NCBI GenBank assembly: GCA_958298945.1
Contig: OY282610.1
Location: forward strand, 63,485,088-63,549,087
Source of the DNA: Atherix ibis
Lineage: Eukaryota > Arthropoda > Insecta > Diptera > Athericidae
Reading direction: 5' to 3'
Length of the DNA stretch: 64,000 nt
The notes beneath the pieces were generated by a model that made no database searches, was not told where the DNA came from, and worked only from the letters and a program-made list of their open reading frames with translations. Below are positions 10,084-20,545 of the stretch, in pieces. Made by a program: the position numbers and the translations under genes. Every line of letters starts with the position of its first letter. Position 1 is the stretch's first letter.

Positions 10084-10381
10084 TTGCACTCGCGTAGTGT
10101 GTTCGATTGGTATTTCCATGATAGTTTTTCTATTAATTTTTAAGTTGTTTTCCCGTAATGCAATAGCACAATTGTTTTTCACTACTGTGATAATTTCAAA
10201 TAAAAATCATCGAAAACGATTTCCAGAATAAAGCGTTCGATAATTTTTTTCGAAAAAATTTCGGTTTTAAGAAAAATGTTTTTCATCCCAAATCTAAGGA
10301 TCGTCTAAGGTTGAAAATGTTTTTGAATAAAATTCATATTTCACACCTGACAAATCAGAACACCTAGATTGCCAAATGGAG

Positions 10382-10447
10382 TGGTCGTGTGATGTTTTCG
10401 TTGGTATTTTGGTAAAAAAAAATACCAATGAAAATATCACACGATCA
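10382..10447. repeat. 29-bp inverted repeat, mismatches all G-U compatible
   Basis: Arms 10382-10410 and 10419-10447 around ggtaaaaa. The three mismatched positions all place G opposite T on the plus strand, so a plus-strand RNA would be fully paired over 29 bp. This lies only 300 bp from the 39-bp hairpin at 9999. Confidence 0.88.
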
Positions 10448-12890
10448 TTGTAATTATCGTTAAAGGTAATACGAAAAGGAAATAAGGCATAAATTACATA
10501 TTAAAATAAAAAAATCAAATATTTAAGCAGGTTCTCAAGAATTTTCAGAAGCAGAAAACTAGTTAAGAAGCGAAATTTAAAAAAAGAAAGCAACAAATAC
10601 CAAAAAATACAATAACATAAAAAAAAGGAATTTATTAAAATAAAAATAGAAATATTTTGGTTTAGAAAAAAAACAAACGTTTCCAGGCAAATTGGTAAAA
10701 ATTTTGAAAAAAGTCAAATTTAAAAATATAAGCAAAAAAGTATGAAAAAATTAATTTTTTTTAAAAGTATGAAAAATTGTGCGTTTTTAGTAAATTTGAA
10801 AGTTCAAATAATAAAAACATTTGAAAAATGATCTTTTTTGATAACCAATTTAAGAAGAATGAAAAATTTTTTAAATTTATTGAAAAAGGAAAATTAAAAA
10901 TTATTGAATTTTTTAAAAATAAAACGCAATCTTTTAAAAGAAAAATGAAATTTTAATTTACTTTTAAGAAAAGAGCGAAATCAATAAAAAAAAAATAGGA
11001 ATGATAAATATTTGTTGAAAATGAGAATAAACAATCTTTCCTGAACGATAGATAAAAAATCGGAAACCAAAGAGAAAATAGAGATTGCTATTTTGGAAAA
11101 TTGAAAAATTGCTATTTTGGAAGGGAAGAAAGGGAAGAAGAAGTTTTTATAGTAAAAAAGAGGACTTAACATGTTAAAAAATTATCAAGACAAAGATAAA
11201 ATACCAAAAAAAGAACTGTTTTACTTTTGAAATATGTTTGCGGTTTTTTTTAAAATCCACTTTACTCAATGTTATTAAGGGCATGATGATTTGTAAATAA
11301 AATCATCTTTATTTGCGACGCAACACAAACAACCCCCACCACAAATTATAAAAAAAAAAGAAATATAAAAAATTATGTTACGTAGGAGAGGCGGCAGCTA
11401 ATTGTGTGAAAAATTCGAGTTAAGTCGATGATGGCACTAGCATTCGAATCGAAAAATTGAAAACAAGAAAAATGGAAAAAGTTAAAAATTTCTCCAACTT
11501 TAAAAAGTGTGTTCATAAAAAAGAAAAACAAAAAAAGCATAAAAATCAAAAATACCTACAAGATTTTTTTTGCCAACATTGAAGCTCGATTAATAAATCT
11601 TTTCGATTTTTTCTCTTTCCCACAAGCACACTTTCCTTCAATATCTATCTCTCCCACTCTATATACATATATTATAGAAATATTCTGAGTGTATTTGTGT
11701 AGGATTATTTATAAACAAATAATTAAAAAATACGATAATAATTATAAGAGGAAGAGAAGAAAAAGCAGGAAAAATACAAAACTGTCCTTGGACTTGCCAT
11801 TCTATCGAACGAAATGTTCTGGCCAACCTTCGCATTTCCAATACTTGCGATCGATCAATAAGCAGCTGATTCGATTTCGTGATACAAGTCCTCCCTCAGA
11901 TCCGAACAAATAGTTTTCCTGGTTTCGCTTGTTTTTGTTGTTTTCTTTCAATTTCAAACTAATTCTCTTCACAACCGATCAGTTTTTCCTGTTTCTACTA
12001 CTTCCCCCAATGCGTGCTCAACGGTTTTTTCTTCTATTCCAGCAACAACATCGACATAAGTGTTTTCATTGTTTTCTTTTCGTTTCATCGCTTTTTTTAT
12101 GCTTTCACTTCTCCAACTTGCGATCGAATAATTTACAACGCCTTATTTCTATATGTGTCCTTTGCTCTCTTCTCATTAAAAGCAATTTGCAAAGTTTTTT
12201 TTTAATTATTGACATTCATAAACGCAAAGACACAATTCGTCAGTAAAAAAAATCCTATAAAAATATCTATCATGAGTTTTTTATTATCCCTTTTACGATT
12301 GGTCGAAAAAAAAATGGAACAAGTTTAAACATTGGGAAAGTGAAGAAGCAAAGTTATAAAAATTTTCCATAATTTATAGAAAAGACAAGAAAAGTTTGTA
12401 ACAGAAATTTTACAGAGTGATAGTGAGAGAATGATGGGTGGCGGAAATGGAGTTTTGCGCGTGAAAGAGCGAAATGAAAAAAAAGGAATAAATACCCTTT
12501 GAAGTACAACAGAGAGGAGATAAAAGGCAATGATATGGTCGTGAACAAGAAAGAAACCAGTTCAGAAAAAAAGTCAAAGCGGGAAAAACGAATTAAAGAG
12601 AATATAAGAAAAGGAGAATTTAATTCAAATGGAATGGAGAAGATAAGGAATAGAGAAATTTTATTGAATGTAATTCAAAATAAGAAAAACAGATACGATA
12701 ATAAGAAGAGTGCAGAACGTGCGTTAGAACACCAAAATCAATACAGAAAAAAGGAAAAAAATATCTTTTTCTGTTCCTATTTTTTTTTCAAAATTATTAA
12801 AGAACACGGCGGAATATAAATTTTGGGATCAGAAACTGCTTAGAATACGTATATGACAAAATGGAGAAGCTCTTACATATAATTTCCAAT
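10448..12890. other. Very AT-rich DNA, no gene recognised
   Basis: Dominated by A-rich (10.5-11.6 kb) and T-rich (11.9-12.2 kb) low-complexity sequence. A 106-codon frame at 12499-12819 is lysine- and glutamate-rich only because of A-richness and shows no domain. Confidence 0.5.
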
Positions 12891-12894
12891 CCGG

Positions 12895-13152
12895 AAGCCA
12901 TTTTCTTCCCCATCTGCTCTTCTTGTGATGTTCAACATCACTCATCTTCTAACGGAATGTCGCATTACCAAAAAGTGCTTCTTTAATGGAATTACCCCAT
13001 TGTGGAAATTTTTTAACTGGTCCATCCAACTAACTAAAAATCGATTAGATCGAATCCGCACACTTACTCATGATCGTGGCGCTACATTGTGGCATCTGGC
13101 TCATGTCCTAGAGCCCTTATGTACAAGCAAACAAACACGGCCGAAAACATAG
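12895..13152 (+). pseudogene. C-terminal fragment of a non-LTR reverse transcriptase
   Basis: The sequence PICSSCDVQ, then after a one-base frame change THLLTECRITKK, reproduces the C-x2-C...H-x4-C knuckle found near the end of many non-LTR ORF2 proteins. Downstream the frame continues to a stop at 13152 (ITPLWKFF, RIRTLTHDRGATLWHL) without further motifs I can name. The clade is not resolved. No 3' tail or target duplication was seen. Confidence 0.4.
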
Positions 13153-14025
13153 GCCAGATATCAAGCTGCGAGAAAAGAACAAATAAAGAAAAATCCGGAA
13201 ATAAAAATTAAAAAAAGCAATACTAAAAAACAAAATGCGAACGAAAAATATTAGCAAAGGTAAGCAATAGTAAAAAGATCTGGCAAAATATGTTGAAAAC
13301 AGGCGGATTTATAACGAATATAATCCAAAAAAAAAACGTTTTTTGAGCTCTTCCCAACAATTACTAAAACCACAAAAAATGGGAAATTTTTATATTGTTG
13401 CGACTTTTTTAACAATTTTTTATTGATTTTTTTAAGGGATTTTCTGTTTGGCTACTTGCTTCAACGGTTGACCGGGTTTTCTTTCCAATTCTTATAATTT
13501 TAGATCGAAATTTGTTTCCTTTCGTTTCCAAATCTTTTTCCAATATCCCAACACGTAGTCCTACGTCTTTATTCAACTTGTTAGATGATCGCAGCATCAC
13601 ACACATGGTTCCTCTTAAATATGCACTGGATCCATTATTCTATTCGACAAAGTATCCTCGGCGCAAAAAATCCCAACTATAGCATCATTCTTATCTGTCA
13701 GCGTCCTTGTGTTTATTTCGGCGCCATTTAATATGTTAAAAATCATATTTTTATGGTATAGTTTTCCATTTTTAATTATGTTCTCTAATTAAAATATTTT
13801 CTGTTTGTTTTTGCTCTGAATTTTTTCGCTTGCGTTAATTTACGTCATGAAATTGCCACGAATGCGGTGCAGTGTGTGCGTAAAGAATTAGGTAAAGAAG
13901 CACAAGTAAACAAAACAACTAAAAATGACGAAATATATTGACAAATACCGAGAATATATGGCAATTCAGTTTTTTTGTACAAAAGGCGCTGTTGCTATGT
14001 ACTCTCAGATACCGTAACACATTGC

Positions 14026-14139
14026 GCATGGCAGCCAAACTAAATCCCTATCACCCCGCATGGCAAAATATATTCTTTACGCATGGCAACATGTGACACA
14101 TACCATGCGCTAAAAATAAGACAATCAATCTGCATGGCA
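14026..14139 (+). promoter_or_regulatory. Cluster of four GCATGGCA motifs
   Basis: Exact GCATGGCA at 14026, 14058, 14081 and 14132, with a fifth related inverse (ccatgcgc) at 14103. Four copies of an 8-mer in 114 bp of AT-rich DNA is far above expectation. It could be a binding-site cluster or a degraded minisatellite; no factor is assigned. Confidence 0.45.
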
Positions 14140-14144
14140 GAAAA

Positions 14145-14198
14145 AATATCATACACGTGGCATCTTGACCATGATCAATATGCCACGTATATGATATT
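14145..14198. repeat. 19-bp inverted repeat, 18/19 matched, 16-nt loop
   Basis: Arms 14145-14163 and 14180-14198. The loop cttgaccatgatcaat is itself nearly self-complementary (ttgacc/atgatcaa), so the hairpin can extend inward. It sits directly after the last GCATGGCA motif. Confidence 0.8.
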
Positions 14199-16414
14199 AC
14201 AAGCTTGATGATATGATAGCTTTAGTTTCAATTTGATTTTGACTTTTCATAAAATTTTTATGTATATTTTTTTTTAAATTTCATTTTTAGCTCTTCGCCT
14301 AAAAATTGCATTATTATTTTACGATTTTTTTTAACTTATAGTTTAAGACCTCAAAATCAAAATAATATTTTGAATTAATTTTTTTTTTTTTTTGACAGGA
14401 TCAAATCTATTGTTTTTCTCCAAATCATTCGTGTTTTGTTCATTTTTCTTTCTTTTAGTTTTTCGTGAACATTTTTGATATAAAAATCTTTTAGTTACAC
14501 ACAATTTTGTTATTTTTATTTTCATTTTCAGTCTTCCATTTTTGTTCAATTAAAACTATTGGGTTTTTTAGATATTTTAATAAAAACCATATGCAACTTA
14601 AAATACAGTAAAACCGTTTGAAGATCATCGCCGCAAATGATTGTAACCATGAGGACAAGTGCAACCGCCCCCACAAGGTAAGTGAGAGAGACTTACAAGC
14701 TGATTGAAACCGGAAACGTTTTCGATCTGAACGAATGCCCTCAATGACCCGCGTGGCATGTGTGGATTGATGTTTAGTAAGAAAAAAAATAATTTATTTA
14801 GTAAGAAATTCATTCGCCATTTCATCAACAAATCTCGCTCCATCCCTTGTTTTTTTGTTTAAATAATTTTTTTTCTATCCTTCATGCTTGTTTTTCTATT
14901 TTTCGTTTGGGCATTTTTTTTTGTTGTAAACTTGACCCTCAAAAATAGGTAATCTCTGATCTGTTCTTTTTCATTAGCTTTCAATTTTCTGCTTCTCTCT
15001 TTCTAAATAAAATTTAAATGCCAATATACAATATTATACATAAATAAACATATATTAAATGCCGCTATAGCAAATATGTATGTAGGCAGTAGTAGTACGA
15101 GTGGTTGAAGCTGTTGAGTTAATACCAGCTATGCTAATATAATCGACTATTCATTTTTCCAATATTATAAAAGAAATAAAACATAATAAAATATGGAATG
15201 CGTCAGATCGTTGGTAAGGGGTAGAGAGCCGTTTAGCATTGAAAACGAACAGGTAAGCTTCGCTTTGTCAATGTCACTCATCGGACTTGTTATTTGCTTA
15301 AGTAACTAACTTTAGATGACAAAACCGTAGCTGACCCTTCGACAGATCAAAAATGATCACCCAGTTAATATCGTTCATTATTCGAGGTGCAATAGGACTG
15401 CGCAAAAATAAGTGGACATTCATCCAATCACGTTTGAAATTGGCAAATATTTTTTTTGCGTGTGTATGGCAGATGTTTAAATTTGATAGTGTGCGCGTTC
15501 GTAATCAATAAACGTGCATACGATATCTTCGTATCTGGACTCGAATAGAAAAGACCTCACGTAATTTTCTAGGCAACTTAACTATTTAATATGAAAGAGA
15601 CAAAGTAGCAAAAAAAATACATAACAGCAACAGCAACAGCGAAGACAACAGCAACAACAAAATTATTGTAAAAAGGTTTAAAGTCATGTTTAGTATATTC
15701 TCTTTGCATAAATGGCGTCGTTTGAATACTGTTATTGCGCGATTTGATCTTCGTCAGCAGAATTTGCGTTTCAAACATTTCTTTTCGTTAGGCATTTTTG
15801 TCTAATTCCATTTAGATTTGTACACATTTTACACATTTTTAGGACAATTCTTCAATATTTTATTTCATAATCTTCTATTCTTCTTTTTGTATGTATCGGT
15901 TATATTTTTGTTTGTTAGTGCGGTAAATTTAATATTTCGATTTCGTTTTCTAACTGAGGAAAATTCAAATATTAATAACAAAAAAGTAATCAGAGACTCT
16001 GACAAGAAAAGGGGATGAAATGAGTCCAAAAGTGAAAATAGAGAAATGAAGGATAATTGATAGTTATTGTATTTTTTTATCTGCTTTTTATTTTTCCCCA
16101 TTTTCTTGCTATTGTTTCTTTCTTTTGACTGTTTCAGTCTGCAAGATATTCTATTTATTTCAATAGCCATTCATTTTTCGATTTCTTTCTTCTTTTTTTT
16201 TTATTATTGTAAATTCATTAACATGTAAATGAGACTAAGAGAAGAAAGAAAAACTCAAACGAGTTGTTGTCCTGAAACAACCAACAACATTTTGACACAA
16301 AAAACTAGGAAAAAATCCGCAAAAGAATGTGTCCGAAATTTGATTTTTTTTTTGATTGTTCTTAAAATTTCTTTTCGAGTAAAATTTTTTATATAAAACT
16401 CAAGTCGTTTCGTT

Positions 16415-16845
16415 TGTTACGACATAACATGGATCTGGCGGGTTCTAGAAAATTCTAGAGAAACGATTCCAGAAAGTTCCGAAATATTCTAGAAGCACAT
16501 CGGAGTAGTAGATAAACAAGCGCTGCTCGCCAGCAAAGTCACGCAGAAAAGTGACTTATGAACGGCTGGTTAAAGTCACGTCTTAATAGAGAGAATGAGG
16601 AATGAATTCAGGAAGTGTAAACGAGAAACACTAATTAAGTGATCGGAGAATTAGGTTAGATCGTAGAAATACAGTGTGAATGGAAATACATCGAAAATAT
16701 CCAACTAGAATTTGACGTCCTAAACAAACAAATGCGTGTAATATATATTTTTTTAAATATTTCACCAAAATGTCAAATAGAGAAAATCCTAAATACACAA
16801 AAACGTATTTTACTCTATAAATTGAATCTACGTAAGATCGTAACA
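16415..16845 (+). repeat. 5' LTR of Gypsy-type element
   Basis: Begins TGTTAC and ends GTAACA, the inverted 6-mers expected at LTR ends, and is followed after three bases by the primer-binding site. It aligns with 19089-19291 (3' LTR start) and with the solo LTR at 53825-54221, sharing the end motif tgttacgac, the ttctagaa array, gctgctc-ccagc and aagtgtaaa-gagaaac. It carries heat-shock-type pentamers near its 5' side; the TATA box seen in the 3' LTR is degraded here. Confidence 0.88.
16443..16494 (+). promoter_or_regulatory. Heat-shock-element array in 5' LTR
   Basis: TTC/GAA pentamers at 16443, 16448, 16453 and, in a second phased run, 16467, 16472, 16477, 16487 and 16492; units at 16458 and 16482 are mutated (GAG, AAA). 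Heat-shock factor binds three or more alternating nGAAn units spaced 5 bp apart, which this matches. Activity is inferred, not shown. Confidence 0.65.
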
Positions 16846-16848
16846 TTT

Positions 16849-16865
16849 TGGTGTCAGAAGTGGGA
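16849..16865 (+). other. Primer-binding site, tRNA-Leu
   Basis: TGGTGTCAGAAGTGGGA is complementary to the 3' end of a tRNA-Leu (acceptor CCA plus TCCCACTTCTGACA). Position three bases after the LTR end fits a minus-strand priming site. Confidence 0.85.
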
Positions 16866-16927
16866 TAAAGTGAAATATTTTTTTCCTTCCAACAAGGAAA
16901 ACAGAAGCTGGAGAAGATGAACGTACA

Positions 16928-17041
16928 ATGGTAGAAATGCACGAAACTTCGTCTGTAACCAGACAGCCTGCAGTCGATATGTTGGATTTAAATAACGAAG
17001 CCGTCGACAAGAAGACCAGAAACAGCGTCTACTGGACAAGC
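16928..17041 (+). pseudogene. gag, N-terminal 38 codons
   Basis: An ATG-initiated frame running MVEMHETSSV...LNNEAVDKKTRN and stopping at 17042 where foreign sequence begins. Its downstream continuation appears to be at 17560 onward. Assignment to gag is by position after the primer-binding site and the frame that follows; on its own it has no diagnostic motif. Confidence 0.5.
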
Positions 17042-17124
17042 TAAAATTTAATTAACAAGAATATTATATTCTCTATATTTAATGGTGCTATACCTCGTCG
17101 TTAGACAAAATAGCACCAGAGATA

Positions 17125-17433
17125 ACGCTCAATCAGCGCATTCCATAACTGATAATTAGCAGTCAGTGATGATTTACAAGTTGATTACCTCAACTGTTGG
17201 TGATGAGGCCCATCTTAAACGTCTGCTGTCATAAGCAGTGACATTACCCGAGATAATTGCCAGTATCTCCCACCAGCGACCACGTGAATGCCGAAGCACC
17301 TCACCATAATCGAGCATAGAATTTGCTTTTCTATAGCGCATCTCGAGTCCCGTGGTACCTATTTTTTTGTATTATAGTACTTTAGGTTTGTACCCCGCTC
17401 AGTGAGCAATGGCCAGGAACATTATAAGTTCCT
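17125..17433 (-). repeat. R1-type 3' UTR repeat nested in gag
   Basis: About 309 bp aligning with 6397-6746, in the same relative orientation. No coding region accompanies it, so it is likely an extremely 5'-truncated insertion of that family (3' UTR only). It lies between the two pieces of gag and thus post-dates the Gypsy-type element. Flanking 17045-17124 and 17434-17555 are unassigned. Confidence 0.65.
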
Positions 17434-17555
17434 AACCTTATTTTGTACCATGCACTACCATTGCAATTTACAATATCATATGAACCATCACGGATCTAAT
17501 TTTGCCCATTGTTAGCTATATTTTTCCTTTTTATGCCATCATTGTGATGAGAAGC

Positions 17556-18081
17556 TGGTCCATACTTAACATCTCTCCACCAGGGCGGAAATCAACAAGA
17601 ACAGAGCCATCGTCTAGAGGCACAACTTTCGGCGTACCAATAGCATTAACCGAAACTTCTGGCGTTCTTCAAAAAATCCCACGATAGGCTGAAGGAAGAA
17701 ATGAAATCCAAAGTAAACCAAATAAAAGAGAAGGAGATGGCTGAAGTTAAACAATTGAGAACAAGAATTACAGAAGTTGAGGCCAATAGTGGCTCAAGCA
17801 CCGTCCACAGTGTTGCCGCATTTGTAGGTGGTAAATTTAAGGTTTCACCGTTTGAAGGAAATGCTTCTCTGGACGTTATACAAGTTACATTTTTCTGTGG
17901 CAAAGACAAATAGGTGGATAGATGAATATGCACAAACTGCACTGACACTGGGGCTGCGCGATCAGAATCTTACAGTTTTAGAGGCTCTTGGTGGTGAAGT
18001 CATATACGATCATTTATTAGAAGCGCATCGAATCACGCTACGGAGAGTCTCATCTAAAGCACAGAAAACTGGACCACATTA
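17556..18081 (+). pseudogene. gag, middle part
   Basis: Gag forms the particle. Readable pieces: NISPPGRKSTRTEP near 17565, a charged helical segment (EEMKSKVNQIKEKEMAEVKQL, shown here in part) from about 17698, GGKFKVSPFEGNAS near 17828 and, after a frameshift, TLYKLHFSVAKTNRW and QTALTLGLRDQNLTVLEALGG. The pattern FEG-NASW-YK-HF followed by ALTLGLR is the capsid start seen in Gypsy-type Gag (F-G...W..Y...F...W....A..L...L.G). No zinc knuckle remains. The frame is lost at about 17880 and the gene stops at 18081. Confidence 0.65.
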
Positions 18082-18094
18082 GATTGAGACTGTC

Positions 18095-18830
18095 TGGATA
18101 CATACGTGTTGCGACTTTTCCACTAAAGCATTTCTGGACGACATCTTGGAGTGAAGAACTGTCTTAAAAATTTTGTGCAGCAAGTGCAAGAGCCGCGCAT
18201 CTGTAAATGTGCCATAGACGAGAAGCAGGGATGCGATGAAACTTTACAATATGAAACTTTACAATAGCGCTGGACGTACCACGACCTTTTCCTACAACAG
18301 AAAGCAGAATACGGTATACACTCGTAGTGCTTGACTACTTGACAAAATGACCAGAAGCGTTTGCAATATCGAATCAGGAAGCAATGACATTAGCGGAGAA
18401 GTGTTCTGCCGATTTGGACTTGTTGCAGAAATTCACAGTGATCAAGGCAGAAATTTAATGTGCCGACTATTCCAGGAAATGCGATAGCTTATGGGAATTC
18501 ACAAAACTCGGATAACTCCATATCATCCTCAATCGAACGGAATGATAGAACGATTCAATCAAACGCTGGAACAGCATTTGGATAAATTGGTTGATCGGCA
18601 TCAAAGCAACTGGAACCAATATATATGCCTGTTCTTTCTCTTGTAGAGAATAGCGGTATAAGTATCTCAGTCATACTGGCAAGTGCGAACTTTGGAAGAA
18701 AACTACGACTGCCAGCAGATCTACTTACTGGAACTCCCCCAGAAACATCAAATAATATGGCAGAGTATGCACTTGATTTGAGAGGGAATATGATTGGCAT
18801 TCATTCCCCGGTTTGACATACCGGACTATG
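18095..18830 (+). pseudogene. Integrase of Gypsy-type element
   Basis: Integrase inserts the cDNA. The N-terminal HHCC zinc part is seen as HHLGVKNCLKNF and KCKSRASVN in different frames (18130-18210). The catalytic core starts VLDYLTK*PEAFAI with the first Asp at 18333-18335. The second Asp is in HSDQGRN (18440-18442) and the Glu in NGMIERFNQTLEQ (18548-18550), exactly 35 residues later in one frame, so the D-35-E spacing is preserved. The rest follows with DRHQSNWNQY and, in another frame, NFGRKLRLPADLL. There are at least three frameshifts and several stops. A 15-bp tandem duplication (atgaaactttacaat) lies at 18236-18265. Confidence 0.82.
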
Positions 18831-19116
18831 GGCTAGTGAGAGGATAAAGACTCGTTACGATCGCAGTGGAAAAACTGTGGAATTCGAGGAGGGGTCTTTG
18901 GTTTGGCTGTACAACCCCACGCGTCGTACAGGATAGTCACCAAAATTTCAGGTAATTTTTGTTTGATCACCAAACATACTGCATTAAGAAAAGCCAGCAA
19001 AAAACACTGAATATTGTGCACATCGACTGCATAGCCCGTTATTACGGTTCGAATGATGCTCGAAACGAGCATTTTTTGAAAGCCGGAGTGTTACGACGTA
19101 ACATGTCGCTGGCGTG

Positions 19117-19204
19117 TTCTAGAAGATTCTAGAAAAGCGATTCTAGAAGGTTCCCTGGTGTGTCTCTGGTGTGTTCTAGAAAATATCTCTGGTGTGTTCT
19201 AGAA
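19117..19204 (+). promoter_or_regulatory. Heat-shock-element array in 3' LTR
   Basis: A perfect four-unit element TTCTAGAAGATTCTAGAA at 19117-19134, then TTCTAGAAGGTTC at 19141-19153, then TTCTAGAA at 19174 and 19197: eleven pentamers in 88 bp. Part of the array is a local duplication of tctggtgtgttctagaa. The array ends 15 bp before a TATA box, the geometry of a heat-inducible promoter. Confidence 0.7.
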
Positions 19205-19218
19205 GCACTCCAGAGCAG

Positions 19219-19226
19219 TATAAATA
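19219..19226 (+). promoter_or_regulatory. TATA box of the LTR promoter
   Basis: tataaata, downstream of the heat-shock-type array. The equivalent position reads atatgaata in the solo LTR and agataaac in the 5' LTR. Confidence 0.65.
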
Positions 19227-19317
19227 CGAGCGCGCTGCTCACCAGCGAATGAGTTTAATCAAAATAGTGATTGAGGAACAAGAAGTTAAAGTCGGAAATA
19301 ATACATGCTTTTTTTCC

Positions 19318-20545
19318 TTTTCGGTTTTTCATGTTTTACTTTTGATAGATCACATGTGACGTGTGTCAAAGTCAAAAGAGCGCAGTTAGAATTATAATTT
19401 TACCATGGGAAGACTAACATTCAAACAACGCTTACAAATTATTGAATTTTATTATCAAACAAAATGTGTTTCGCGCACTTTGACCATTTTATGGTCATCA
19501 TAATCGACCTACTGAGCAAGTAATTGAAGCCATAAAGATAAAATTTTTCAGCAATTTTACGCTATTGGACATCAAACCACCAACCCGTGTGCGCAGAGTG
19601 CTGCTTCAGTGTTCGTGAAAATCGCGATTTGCCCATTCGTCGCCGTTCACAGCAATTGGGATTGTGTAACTCGACTATGTGAAAGATTTTACGCAAGGAT
19701 CTTGGTCTGAAAACATATCAAATGCAGCTTGCGCAAGAACTGAAACTAAACGACCTACCAATGCGTCGAATTTTCGGTGAGTGGGCTTCAGAACAACTTG
19801 AGGAAAATCGGTTTTTTTAACAAAAAATTGCGTTCAGCGACGAAGCTTACTTCTGATTGAATGGATATGTGAATAAGATAAATTATCGTATTTGGTCTGA
19901 TAAACAACCACAGGCAAAATAAGATTTTGCAATTGCAACCAGAAAAGTGCACTGTTTGGTGGAATCATCGGTCCGTATTTCTTTAAAGATGACACAGGCC
20001 ACAACGTTACCGTCAATGGCACCCGTTATCGCTCGATGATTTCAAACTTTTTTTGGCCTAAATGCAAAAACTTTATCTGGTCGACATGAGGTTTCAACAA
20101 AATGATGCTACATGCCACACAGCAACGTGAAACAATGGACATATTGAGAGATGAGTTTGGTGAGCTATTTATCTCACGTTTCGGACCGGTGAGTTGGCCG
20201 CTTAGATCGTGGGATTTGACACATCTAGAATATTTTTTATATAGCTATGTGAAGTCACTCGACTATGCCGATAAATCAGCGTCACTTGCAGCCTTGGAAG
20301 ACAACATTACACGCGTTATTAGCAAGATACCAGCCGAGATACCCGAACAAGTAGTTCAAAATAGACCTCTCGCATTGGATCACTCAAAACATAGTCGTGG
20401 CCAACATTTACATGAAATAATCTTTAAAAAGTAAATGGCACGCATTGATTTATCAATTCAAATGAAAAATTGTACAAACTAGTTTTAAATGCTAATAACT
20501 TTCGTATTTTTCAACTTTAAAAAAAAAGTCGATTGTCTAAATCGG
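19318..20545 (+). mobile_element. Rosa-like Tc1/mariner element, inactive
   Basis: The left end tcggtttttcat resembles the terminal repeat of the 52.8-kb copy (tcgggtttttcaat). A long transposase pseudogene follows. The right end is not clear. It abuts the truncated 3' LTR of the Gypsy-type element. Confidence 0.6.
19405..20434 (+). pseudogene. Rosa-like (DD41D-type) transposase, broken
   Basis: The start MGRLTFKQRLQIIEFYYQ is a helix-turn-helix opening typical of this group. Then VRENRDLPIRRRSQQLGL, LRKDLGLKTYQMQL, LNDLPMRRIFGEWA and FSDEAYF*LNGYVNK (first catalytic Asp, near 19840, followed by a TGA). The block that should read QQDGATCH reads QQNDATCH, so the second acidic residue is Asn, and the final TPLD block is THLE. 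The end is ISRFGPVSWPLRSWDLT...SRGQHLHEIIFKK. Several frameshifts and stops occur. Nearly the whole gene length (about 340 codons) is represented, more than in the other two copies. Confidence 0.8.

Larger units (their letters stand above)
13153..16414. other. AT-rich non-coding DNA between fragments
   Basis: No gene recognised. Contains the GCATGGCA cluster (14026-14139), a hairpin (14145-14198) and a CAACAG/CAACAA run at about 15625-15660. Several AT-rich frames (for example 15865-16170) show no domain. Confidence 0.45.
16415..19291 (+). mobile_element. Gypsy-type LTR retrotransposon, internally deleted
   Basis: Order: 5' LTR (TGTTAC...GTAACA), tRNA-Leu primer-binding site, gag interrupted by a foreign repeat, integrase, partial 3' LTR. 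Protease, reverse transcriptase and RNase H are missing (one deletion between about 18081 and 18095). This is a retrotransposon that copies through a cytoplasmic RNA/cDNA intermediate; no env gene is present. The whole unit is about 2.9 kb where complete relatives are 5 kb or more. The element is inactive. The 3' LTR is cut short near the start of the rosa-like copy at 19.3 kb. Confidence 0.85.
19089..19291 (+). repeat. 3' LTR of Gypsy-type element, truncated
   Basis: Starts tgttacgacgtaacatg, as the other two copies do, and is colinear with them to about 19291 (gttaaagtcgg), after which similarity ends. It has the best-preserved promoter region of the three. Confidence 0.85.

Noticed and set aside
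12499..12819. 106-codon lysine-rich frame
   Set aside because: Explained by A-rich composition; no domain and no upstream signals.
15388..15420. tgcgcaaaaataagtggaca as a possible Tc1-type terminal repeat
   Set aside because: No inverted partner was found within several kilobases and no transposase fragment is nearby.
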